Assembly (NCBI RefSeq): GCF_021789315.1 | Contig: NZ_CP084561.1 | Location: forward strand, 3,224,001-3,288,000 | Length of the DNA stretch: 64,000 nt | Direction: 5' to 3' | DNA from: Arthrobacter sp. FW305-BF8 | GTDB lineage: Bacteria; Actinomycetota; Actinomycetes; Actinomycetales; Micrococcaceae | In this document: one piece after another, positions 17,201 through 23,626 of the stretch | Position numbering within the stretch: position 1 is the stretch's first letter | Layout of the letters: every line of letters starts with the position of its first letter | Notes under the pieces: model-generated | What the model saw: only the letters and a program-made list of their open reading frames with translations | Databases searched by the model: none | What the model was told of the DNA's origin: nothing | Program-made: the position numbers and the translations under genes

Positions 17201-19080
17201 TACTTCAGTCCGAGGTCGTAGAGGAAGAAGTCCCGCCGGTCGGCAGTCTCGATCTCGAACGGCCGCTCGTCCAGCACTTCCAGCCCAAGGTTGTGGAAAT
17301 AGGGAAGGATCTGGCTCAGGCTCTTCGGCTCCAGCATGTACAGCTTGACCCTGGCATCCTCCTCGAGGGTGGCACCGGCGCCTTCGGGAAGATAGACATG
17401 GACTCCCGGCCGTTCCTGCCGGGCGCCAACAGTTCGCTCCGCCTCGGCCCCGTACTGTTCAAACCGGGCGATGTCCTCGAGGGCATCTTCGATCTCGTAG
17501 TCGACGCGGTAGCCCGGCGGGAAAGCCTCGGCCCAGATGGCCGCCAGTTCATTGGCGCCATCGTCGGCGCTCCGCTCGCGCAGTACCTCGGCGATCCCTT
17601 CGCTCCAGGACCGGGCAGCACGGACGAGCCGCTTTTCCAGCGCATCGGTGTTGACGTGGCTGACGTCCTCGCCCTTCGGCAGGCGGATGCGGAAGAACAG
17701 GCGGGCGAGGGCGGATTCGGTCATCCTCGCCTCAAAGTCAATCGACTCAGCGTGGAATGTCTCCCGGAGTTCCTGCTCGATCCTCAGCCGGACGTTGGTG
17801 GTGTACCGGTCACGAGGGAGGTAGACGACGGCGGACATGAACCGTCCGTAGATATCCGGCCGGAGGAACAGACGGGTCCGGCGCCGTTCCTGCAGCCGCT
17901 GGATCCCCGCTGCCGTCGCGGCAAGGTCGGGAATTTCAATTTGGAAGAGCTCGTCGCGGGGGTACGTTTCCAGGATGCCCAGCAGGTCCTTTCCGGAGTG
18001 CGAGTCGGGCGGAAATCCGGCACCGCGCAGCACGGCCTCGACCTTTTCCCGCACAATCGGGATATTGCGCACCGAGTCGGTGTAGGCGCTGGTGGCAAAC
18101 AGTCCGATGAACCGCTGCTCGCCGTTGACGTTGCCGGCGGCATCGAAGCTTTTCACGCCGACGTAGTCCAGGTATGCAGGCCGGTGCACTGTTGAGCGGG
18201 AGTTGGCCTTGGTGATGACCAGGGCGCGCTTTTCGCGGGCCTTGCGCCTGCCCGCGTCGGTGAGATGCTGCACCTGATGGGTATCGTGGTGCGCCCGCAG
18301 CAGGCCCAGGCCGCTGTCCTCGCGCAGTTCCAGGACATCCTCGCCTTCTTCGTTGACCAGGTCATATTCCCGGTAGCCGAGGAAGGTGAAGTTGCCCTCG
18401 TCGAGCCAGCGAAGCAAGTCCTGGGCCTGGCGCAGCTCTGCGATCTGGGCCGAGTGCGCCACCTTGTCGAGGTCCTGGGCGATCTGCAGTGCCTTGTTGC
18501 GCATTTTCGGCCAGTCTTCGACGGCTGCCCGGACGTCCCCGAGGACGCGTTCCAGCCCTTCCTGCAGGCGGTCAGCGGCTTCATCACTGGCGCGGCCGAT
18601 CTCGACGGCAATCCAGGATTCCATGTGGGACGCATTGTCGCCCTGGGCGATCAGGTGGGACAGGACGGGCAGCGCGGCTGTGTCGCCGCTGGAGAGGCCG
18701 ATGTTGGAGGGGACCCTGTCCACCTTGACGAGTTCGTTGGTTTCGCGGTTGCGCGTGACCACGAACATGGGATGCTGAACAAGGTGAATGGCCGAATTCT
18801 GCCGGACCAGCTCGGCGTTGACTGAGTCCACCAGGAAAGGCATGTCGTCGGTGACGATGTACACAACGCTGCGGTCGCCCTCCGGAACGATCGAGATGTT
18901 GGCACTCCCCGGCCGGCGTTCAAAACCGACTGCGCGGTGGGTCTCAGCCCGGGCTGTCAGCAGCTCGTGCGGATAAGTGCGCGCGTCCTCCTCCGCCAGA
19001 TGCTCGTAGTAGTCCGCAAAGAAGCCTTCTTCGGCTCCGATTGAACGGGACTGATCCTCCACGCTGGACCCAGACGACAT
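14227..19080 (-). CDS. gdh: NAD-dependent glutamate dehydrogenase, large (180 kDa) type
   Basis: Converts glutamate to 2-oxoglutarate and ammonia with NAD. The protein of about 1617 residues belongs to the L_180 class known from Streptomyces and Mycobacterium. It has a long N-terminal regulatory part and a catalytic core in the middle, visible as VPTGAKGGF near residue 843 and VGDMSGDVFGNG near 993. A helical C-terminal domain follows. The open frame begins with a GTG at 19086. The ATG at 19080 is better placed, with GGAGG nine nt upstream. In mycobacteria this enzyme is inhibited by the FHA protein GarA. Whether the FHA-bearing FtsK protein nearby has any link is unknown. No obvious defect is visible. 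Confidence 0.95.
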   Translation of the reverse strand: MSSGSSVEDQSRSIGAEEGFFADYYEHLAEEDARTYPHELLTARAETHRAVGFERRPGSANISIVPEGDRSVVYIVTDDMPFLVDSVNAELVRQNSAIHLVQHPMFVVTRNRETNELVKVDRVPSNIGLSSGDTAALPVLSHLIAQGDNASHMESWIAVEIGRASDEAADRLQEGLERVLGDVRAAVEDWPKMRNKALQIAQDLDKVAHSAQIAELRQAQDLLRWLDEGNFTFLGYREYDLVNEEGEDVLELREDSGLGLLRAHHDTHQVQHLTDAGRRKAREKRALVITKANSRSTVHRPAYLDYVGVKSFDAAGNVNGEQRFIGLFATSAYTDSVRNIPIVREKVEAVLRGAGFPPDSHSGKDLLGILETYPRDELFQIEIPDLAATAAGIQRLQERRRTRLFLRPDIYGRFMSAVVYLPRDRYTTNVRLRIEQELRETFHAESIDFEARMTESALARLFFRIRLPKGEDVSHVNTDALEKRLVRAARSWSEGIAEVLRERSADDGANELAAIWAEAFPPGYRVDYEIEDALEDIARFEQYGAEAERTVGARQERPGVHVYLPEGAGATLEEDARVKLYMLEPKSLSQILPYFHNLGLEVLDERPFEIETADRRDFFLYDLGLKYPAGVDPVSTGRLLADSFGAAVSGGVESDSFDRLVLREGMTWRQVIVLRAYAKYMRQMGNTNSFEFMADTLLANPEVTRGLISLFEARFDPSLPEAERARKQAAVRAQLVTSIDNVATLDADRVVRTFTNLIESTLRTNFYQDKPHLSFKLDPSAIEGLPFPRPMFEIWVYSPRVEGVHLRFGKVARGGLRWSDRREDFRTEILGLVKAQTVKNAVIVPTGAKGGFFAKRLPDPAKDRSAWMAEGVESYKTFIRGLLDITDNLVTEADGERLVPPSNAVRHDGDDSYLVVAADKGTASFSDIANGLAADYGFWLGDAFASGGSVGYDHKAMGITARGAWESVKRHFSELDLDTQSEPFTVVGVGDMSGDVFGNGMLLSKHIRLLAAFDHRHIFLDPNPDEATSYTERQRLFELPRSSWDDYDKSLISEGGGVYPRQAKSIPVSTQVRSALGLPEDTTQLSPPELLRAILLAPADLLYNGGIGTYVKASSETNAMVGDKSNDAIRVDGRDLRVKVVGEGGNLGMTQRGRIEAALQGVILNTDAIDNSAGVDCSDHEVNIKIFVDRMVAAGKLDAAERSDFLAAMTDEVGRLVLEDNIDQNILLLNDRQKVAEWSPSYERLMDWLEKTADLNRDLEALPSTAVLRERLEQGQGLTSPELSVLAAYAKIELGTALRESDLADDPWFRTTLRQYFPVQLREKFDAELDTHPLRREIIATVVANDMINLGGITFAFRTMEETSASEVAVAKAFVALREIYELDVMVSELNDLPASFPTEHWSTVHLDVRRLLDRSVRWVLAQGNASRPIADIVAEFQPPMEPMRARLLDYLRGDDRKRVASWLEKARSWGVPEDLGHRWAELFESFVLLDIAKIAHSRKEPVEDIANVYYTVFNRFHVDSLLERISSLPRADRWQALARAALRDDLYSTVSDMTTAVLDSTEEGSPAEDRLKAWEQLNAEHLGRAKSMFDEVNALEADDMASLSVALRLLRSIVRR

Positions 19081-19138
19081 CGACACACGCCTCCATCACA
19101 CAGTTTGCGGCTGCTTCCTTGCAGCCCTCACGGTGAGC

Positions 19139-20467
19139 CTAGCCCGTCAGCCTGCGCCTTGCTGTGGAGGAGAACACAGTGGATCTGCGCTTTTGCTGGA
19201 CAGGTGCACAAACCAATTCCGCAATGGCCGACCGGAGCCGGGAGTCCGGAGCCGATTCCAGCAATAGCGACCCAGATTGCAGCGCCGCATCTGTTGCGCC
19301 CGGGTCCCACGGAAGGAAGGCTTTGATGCTCGCGGACGGGCCAAACCGGTCCCACGCCTCCCGGAGCTGACGTTCCGGCGAACGGCCCACAGCCGAGGCA
19401 CGGACCTTGTTGAGCACCACCTCGGGGCTGACCCCCGGCACTGCCCCTTCCAGTTCCGCCAGCCCCCTGACCAGGCGGGGAACACCGACCGGATCCGCAG
19501 AGCCAACCGCAATCACGGTATCGGCCAGCTCAAGGCTCCTGAGCGTCGCGGCGTTGCGTCGCGGTGCCATGGTGTCGAAACTCAGCTCCTCGTCGGCCTC
19601 AAGGCAGAAGCCGGCGTCGACCACGATAAAGTCGGCCACTTCCCGCGCCCGGTCCAAAACAAGCGCCAGCGCGGCCGCCCGCAGCTCGGTCCAGCGGTCG
19701 GCTCGGGTAATTCCGGTCAGAACCCGGAAAGTCCCGGCCGTGGCAGTAACCGGTACGGCGACTCGGAGCAGTGCCTTCCGGTCCAGGAGGCCCTGGTCGG
19801 CCAGCCGGCAGGCCTGCGCCAGACCCGCCGCGTCGTCCAGCAGCCCGAGGACGCCGGCGACGCTGGCCCCGTAGCTGTCGGCGTCAACCAGCAGGACGGA
19901 CTTGCCTTCCGCAGCCAGCTCCCCCGCGACGTTGACGGCAACCAGCGTTCTGCCGGGTGCACCGGCCGGCCCCCACACCGCCAGGACCCTGCCGGTTCCG
20001 GCAGGAGCCGGCTCCGATTCGACGTCGGCAGCCTCCGGGTGCAGGGCCGCCCCGGCATCCGCGAAACCCGTGCTGTAACCGGGACCGCCGCCGGGAGTCG
20101 GCCCTGCCGGGCTCGAGCTCGCGTGCCTGCCGACGGCGTCGGCAATGGTCTCCGCCAGTGCTGTGGATTCGACGGTCAGAGGTGCCGCGGTGACTCCGAT
20201 CCCCCGGAGCCTCAACCGCTCCTCAGGGCTGTCCGTCAGGGCAATGATCACTACGCCTACTGCGGCGAGCCTGTCCACCAGCGAGGCAGTCAGGTCCTGG
20301 CTTCCCTCGGCTACAACAGCCGCCCGGGCCAGCCCGCTCTGGCAGGCAGCCAGCAGTTCTGCGAGCTCCGCGCAGCGCCGGACTACTGTGACGGGACCGT
20401 GGAGCCGCTCCAGTCCGCCCACCAAATCTTCCTGCGACTCGCCGACGGTGACAACCGGAATACTCAC
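19139..20467 (-). CDS. CpaE/MinD-like ATPase of the SIMIBI class with altered Walker A
   Basis: A 442-residue protein. An N-terminal receiver-like region (about 1-115) precedes a Pro/Gly-rich linker and a ParA/MinD-type domain. The P-loop reads GPAGAPGRT (166-174), with arginine where the invariant lysine normally sits. VLLVDADSYG follows at 191-200, then FIVVDAGF. The architecture is that of CpaE, which localises Tad/Flp pilus machinery. The GTG start overlaps the TGA of the SAF-domain gene by 4 nt (GTGA), so the two are translationally coupled. No CpaF ATPase, TadB/C or pilin gene is present nearby, so a pilus role is not supported by context. Nucleotide binding may be weak or altered. Confidence 0.8.
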   Translation of the reverse strand: MSIPVVTVGESQEDLVGGLERLHGPVTVVRRCAELAELLAACQSGLARAAVVAEGSQDLTASLVDRLAAVGVVIIALTDSPEERLRLRGIGVTAAPLTVESTALAETIADAVGRHASSSPAGPTPGGGPGYSTGFADAGAALHPEAADVESEPAPAGTGRVLAVWGPAGAPGRTLVAVNVAGELAAEGKSVLLVDADSYGASVAGVLGLLDDAAGLAQACRLADQGLLDRKALLRVAVPVTATAGTFRVLTGITRADRWTELRAAALALVLDRAREVADFIVVDAGFCLEADEELSFDTMAPRRNAATLRSLELADTVIAVGSADPVGVPRLVRGLAELEGAVPGVSPEVVLNKVRASAVGRSPERQLREAWDRFGPSASIKAFLPWDPGATDAALQSGSLLLESAPDSRLRSAIAELVCAPVQQKRRSTVFSSTARRRLTG

Positions 20468-21108
20468 TTGGCGGCCCCGCCAGGATTCCACACCACGGAG
20501 ATTTTGGCTTCGTTCGCCTGCGCGCCGAGGAGGGAAGCCATCTGCTCGTTTCCCACCAGGACCATCAGGACCGTCGATTTCGAAGCGCCCAGGGCGGTGG
20601 ATCCCTGTGAGACCTCCGCGATTTCTGCGCCCGGGAGCAGCAGCTTCGGTTCGGCAAAACCGTTCCGGGCGTCGGGCATGGAGACCCAGACGTCAACCCG
20701 AGTGCCTGCAACGGCCTGCTCCGGCAAGGCCTCCTGAACCGTGACGGCCACGGGTTTCCGGTCCAGGGCGTCGACACTGCCCAGGCTTTCACGGGGAACC
20801 AACTGATCCTTGGCAATTCGCTGGACGGCCACCTGGCCGTCGGGAACGCCAGAGGCCGCTGTGACATAGTGCGCTTCGACGTCGCCCAGGCGCACCTTCA
20901 CGCGGCTGATGTTTTCAGGAGTGAGTTTCTGACCGACCGCGATCGCCTCACGGGCAGCGAACACCTCTGTGGTCCGGTCTGCGCTGCCGACGAGCGCAAC
21001 GACTCCGACAACGGAGGCGAGGACAAGCAGCACGCCCACCAGAAGCCTCGGGTCCTTCCAGGAAGGCTTCTTCAGCCGGGCTCCGGTGGCCGCCGTGCTT
21101 GCACTCAT
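20464..21108 (-). CDS. SAF domain protein, CpaB/FlgA-like, membrane anchored
   Basis: A 214-residue protein with a short basic N-terminus, one transmembrane helix (about 21-41) and a SAF domain starting near residue 47 (FAAREAIAVGQKLTPENI). An extracytoplasmic C-terminal domain follows. SAF proteins such as CpaB and FlgA act in pilus or flagellar ring assembly outside the membrane. The ATG at 21108 is preceded by GGGGGAG at 8 nt. A longer frame to 21183 has no such signal. The next gene is the coupled CpaE-like ATPase. The divergent neighbour is a BldC-like regulator with which it shares a 150-bp promoter region containing ATCAAA-type repeats. Confidence 0.82.
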   Translation of the reverse strand: MSASTAATGARLKKPSWKDPRLLVGVLLVLASVVGVVALVGSADRTTEVFAAREAIAVGQKLTPENISRVKVRLGDVEAHYVTAASGVPDGQVAVQRIAKDQLVPRESLGSVDALDRKPVAVTVQEALPEQAVAGTRVDVWVSMPDARNGFAEPKLLLPGAEIAEVSQGSTALGASKSTVLMVLVGNEQMASLLGAQANEAKISVVWNPGGAAK

Positions 21109-21197
21109 GCGTACTGCTCCCCCTTGACGCCTGGGCGCTTCAATCGCGCCGGTCATGATCATTGTTACGGCATGCCTGCTCAATCGGAAAGGTATTC

Positions 21198-21237
21198 AGG
21201 CAAACAACATCAAACTGTGGATAACGGCATCATCCAC
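21198..21237. promoter_or_regulatory. Degenerate 10-bp phased repeats upstream of the BldC-like gene
   Basis: Successive 10-bp units AGGCAAACAA, CATCAAACTG, TGGATAACGG and CATCATCCAC run at an exact 10-bp period. The nine bases ATCAAACTG (21209-21217) recur at 22217-22225 in the clearer array before the LysM gene. This is a candidate binding region for a regulator that reads direct repeats. The units are degenerate here, so confidence is moderate. Confidence 0.45.
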
Positions 21238-21261
21238 GACCAGCGGTGGCACAATTGGACT

Positions 21262-21477
21262 ATGCCCCGATTCCTTACGCTTGCAGATGTAGCCGAGCAG
21301 CTTCAGATCAATGCGCCGGCAGCGTATGCCCTCGTCCGCAGCGGCGAACTGAAGGCGATCCAGGTGGGTGGCCGCGGCCAGTGGCGGGTTGAGGAAAAGA
21401 TGCTCGAGCAGTACATCGAAGAGCGTTACGCCGAGGCAAGCCGCATGATCCAAGAGGCCAAGTCCAAGTCGGTTTGA
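21262..21477 (+). CDS. BldC-like small MerR-type DNA-binding protein
   Basis: A 71-residue protein consisting almost only of a winged helix-turn-helix (LTLADVAEQLQINAPAAYAL, then GGRGQWRVEEKMLEQYIEE). This matches BldC and excisionase-like regulators. In Streptomyces, BldC controls development and binds DNA direct repeats as head-to-tail multimers. A much longer frame reaches upstream, but MPRFLTL at 21262 is the normal N-terminus. No Shine-Dalgarno sequence precedes the ATG. CACAAT ends 6 nt before it, so the mRNA may be leaderless. It is divergent from the SAF-domain gene and convergent with the unknown gene that follows. Confidence 0.9.
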   Translation: MPRFLTLADVAEQLQINAPAAYALVRSGELKAIQVGGRGQWRVEEKMLEQYIEERYAEASRMIQEAKSKSV

Positions 21478-21524
21478 GCACGGGCGGTTTCCAGGCCGGA
21501 CGCTTCATTCCCCGCCTCGGGCGG

Positions 21525-22094
21525 TCAGAGTTCCCCTCCGCGCCGTGACCGGAGCGCGCCGAGCGCCCGAAACGGAACCGTAGCCACGTCGGTGACCCGG
21601 CCAGCCCTCCGCGCTTCTCCGGGCAGCGTCGTGGCGAGGTCGAAAAAGTCCCGCCCCACCCTGTCAATCACACCTGCGAGCTGCACATCGGGTGACGGGC
21701 CCGCCATCAGCACAGTGAGTGCTGCCCTGTCCCGCGCCAACCCCCGCAGCGCGCTGGCAAGGCCGAGTCTGCGGCGCACGGGGGACGCCTCGCCCACCGC
21801 GAAGCGCCCAAGTCCGGTGTAGTGGCCGACGGCGGCATACGGAACCAGCACCTGGTGCGATGCCTCGTCGATGACGAGGCTCTCGGACCCGGCATGGCTG
21901 AGGGTGCCGGCAAAGACCGGTCCCGCGCTCAGATGGATGCCAATGCGGCAGCCCAGGGATCCTCGCAGCCTGTCATCGAGCGCAATGGCAGCAGTGTCCG
22001 CCCGGGAGCGCTCGGCGATCTCGGACTCCAGGCCCAAGACCCCGGCCTCGGCGAGCTGCATTTCAAGATCCTGAAAGAGTGCATTCCATCGCAT
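21525..22094 (-). CDS. Conserved hypothetical protein, unknown function
   Basis: A 189-residue protein with no signal peptide or membrane helix. It begins MRWNALFQDLEMQLAEA, with an acidic helical N-terminal part. A central beta-rich region (LVIDEASHQVLVPYAAV) and a basic C-terminus follow. I do not recognise a family. The frame is open to 22202, but the ATG at 22094 begins the conserved-looking part, although its ribosome-binding signal is poor. It is convergent with the BldC-like gene and divergent from the LysM gene. Its 5' region is shared with the phased ATCAAA repeats, so it may belong to the same regulon. Confidence 0.7.
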   Translation of the reverse strand: MRWNALFQDLEMQLAEAGVLGLESEIAERSRADTAAIALDDRLRGSLGCRIGIHLSAGPVFAGTLSHAGSESLVIDEASHQVLVPYAAVGHYTGLGRFAVGEASPVRRRLGLASALRGLARDRAALTVLMAGPSPDVQLAGVIDRVGRDFFDLATTLPGEARRAGRVTDVATVPFRALGALRSRRGGEL

Positions 22095-22197
22095 GGCGAC
22101 AGCGTAGGCGCGCCCACGGGGACGGTCAATTAATCCAGAAACTTTTCTATCTTCATAGACAAGCCAGATAAACGTGCTGCAAACTTGCTCCAACGGG

Positions 22198-22232
22198 ATC
22201 AATCACATCAAAGTCTATCAAACTGCATCAAA
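22198..22232. promoter_or_regulatory. Phased ATCAAA direct-repeat array before the LysM gene
   Basis: Three direct repeats CATCAAAGTC, TATCAAACTG and CATCAAATGC start at 22206, 22216 and 22226, exactly 10 bp apart. A fourth, ATCAAT, starts 9 bp earlier at 22198. Repeats on one face of the helix are what a head-to-tail multimer such as BldC would bind. A BldC-like gene ends 720 bp away. The array lies in the divergent region between the unknown gene and the LysM gene. Confidence 0.7.
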
Positions 22233-22252
22233 TGCGTCAGTTAGGGGAAGTC

Positions 22253-23047
22253 ATGGGGGCAGAGGTACAACGTCCGGTGAGGGCAGAAGCCGCCCTGGCG
22301 GCCGTCACCCTGGGGCTCGGAGTCTTTCTGGCTTTCACCGGGGCCGGGATCGTCGACAAGTGGACGCGGTCGGCTGCACGCCAGCAGGCTTTGCACTTCG
22401 ATGACCTCATTGGCCTGCTGGCCCTGGCGGCCGGGCTGACAGTCACCGCCTGGTGGCTGCTGTCCCTGGCTACGGCCTTTGCATCGGCACTCCTGGAACG
22501 GACCGGGCACCATGCCGCCGCCCGCGCCACGGGGCGGTGCACCCCTGTTTTCATGCGGAGGCTGGCGATCGCCGCGGTGGGCGCGCAGCTTCTCGGCGCA
22601 CCGCTCGCCCATGCGGATGCCTTGGCCGCCGCGGCCGCTGCCTCGAACAACGGATCGTCCCTGTCCGCGGCGTGGACGCCCCTGGCTGAGGGGCGGCCGG
22701 GCCTGCCCGCCAACCGCTCCGCTGGCTCCGGCCTCACCGAAAGATCCGTCGCGGACGGCAGCGAACTCCAGCCTCAGTGGAAGCCGCGCGTTTTGGTTGT
22801 GGAACCCGGCCTCGTCACCCCATTGCCCGCCCGGGCAGCGGCTGAGCCGGTCAGTGCCCACCGCGAGGTACCCGTGCGGGCCGGAGAATCCCTGTGGACC
22901 ATCACCGCGCGCGAACTCGGGCCCGGCGCTTCCGACGTGGATATAGCAGCCCGCTGGCCGCTCTGGTACCAGGCCAACCGGAACGTCATCGGAGCCGATC
23001 CCAACATCCTTCTCCCGGGCCAGCTCCTCAGCCCTCCGCCGCCGTAA
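22253..23047 (+). CDS. LysM domain membrane protein
   Basis: A 264-residue protein with two N-terminal transmembrane segments, a third hydrophobic segment near residue 110 (RRLAIAAVGAQLLGAPLA) and a Ser/Pro-rich stretch. A C-terminal LysM domain runs from about 208 to the end (VPVRAGESLWTITARELG, then WYQANRNVIGADPNILLPGQLL). LysM binds N-acetylglucosamine in peptidoglycan, so the domain should face the wall. An ATG at 22232 is also in frame, but it falls in the repeat array. The ATG at 22253 has AGGGGA just upstream, so I prefer it. The next gene is the Rv3235-like protein on the same strand. The family is common beside that gene and secA in actinobacteria (recollection, not searched). Confidence 0.85.
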   Translation: MGAEVQRPVRAEAALAAVTLGLGVFLAFTGAGIVDKWTRSAARQQALHFDDLIGLLALAAGLTVTAWWLLSLATAFASALLERTGHHAAARATGRCTPVFMRRLAIAAVGAQLLGAPLAHADALAAAAAASNNGSSLSAAWTPLAEGRPGLPANRSAGSGLTERSVADGSELQPQWKPRVLVVEPGLVTPLPARAAAEPVSAHREVPVRAGESLWTITARELGPGASDVDIAARWPLWYQANRNVIGADPNILLPGQLLSPPPP

Positions 23048-23140
23048 GCGGCGTTGGCATGTTTTCCTTTCGCGCCACCGAACCCGCGACGGCCGCACTC
23101 CCGCGGCCTTCCCAAGCCAGCCTCTACCGAAGGACCGATC

Positions 23141-23569
23141 ATGACTGCAGTAACCCCGATACGGCGTGCAGGAAGCGCTGTTCTTGAGCCCTCCCCGGCG
23201 GCTGCTCCCGGCTCCGGAGACGAGGCGCGCGAAATTTGCGCCATCACCAGGGCAACAGTCCAGGCCGCCGTGGAAGTCCTTGCGGGAACAAGGCCAATCC
23301 ACCAGCTGGCACGGCGGCTGGACCAGCGCTGCCTCACCGTGCTCCAGCACCGGGCGGTCCTCACCCGGCGCGTGGCTGCCCGGGCTCCCCGGAAAATGGG
23401 GCTGCTCCACCGCAACGCATCAGTCCGCTCGGTCCGCGCCTGCGAGGTGACGCCGGACGTGTATGAGGCCAGCGCGGTGGTGATCGATGAAGTGCGGGTC
23501 CGGGCTGTCGCAGTGCGGCTGGAACGCAGCAAGAGCGTCTGGCGCGTCACTGCGTTGGAGATTGGCTGA
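23141..23569 (+). CDS. Rv3235-like conserved actinobacterial protein
   Basis: A 142-residue soluble protein of the Rv3235 family, function unknown. A variable N-terminus is followed by a conserved helical part (REICAITRATVQAAVEVLAG) and a beta-rich C-terminus ending VWRVTALEIG. The ATG at 23141 has AAGGA seven nt upstream. A longer frame to 23054 lacks this. It is 93 bp downstream of the LysM gene and convergent with secA, as the mycobacterial member also lies near secA1. The conserved position suggests an envelope or export link, which is only inference. Confidence 0.85.
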   Translation: MTAVTPIRRAGSAVLEPSPAAAPGSGDEAREICAITRATVQAAVEVLAGTRPIHQLARRLDQRCLTVLQHRAVLTRRVAARAPRKMGLLHRNASVRSVRACEVTPDVYEASAVVIDEVRVRAVAVRLERSKSVWRVTALEIG

Positions 23570-23576
23570 CGCGAAA

Positions 23577-23612
23577 AGGAAGGGACCGGAGCTCCTGCTC
23601 CGGTCCCTTCCT
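23577..23612. terminator. Strong hairpin between the Rv3235-like gene and secA
   Basis: A perfect 15-bp stem (AGGAAGGGACCGGAG with its complement) encloses a 6-nt loop CTCCTG. It lies 8 bp past the stop of the Rv3235-like gene and 15 bp before the secA stop. There is no long T run, but its position between convergent genes supports a bidirectional terminator. Confidence 0.8.
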
Positions 23613-23626
23613 GCCATATCCTCTGG

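Noticed and set aside
17032..18195. 387-codon open frame antisense to the N-terminal part of the glutamate dehydrogenase
   Set aside because: No motif or start signal. The minus-strand gene is certain here.
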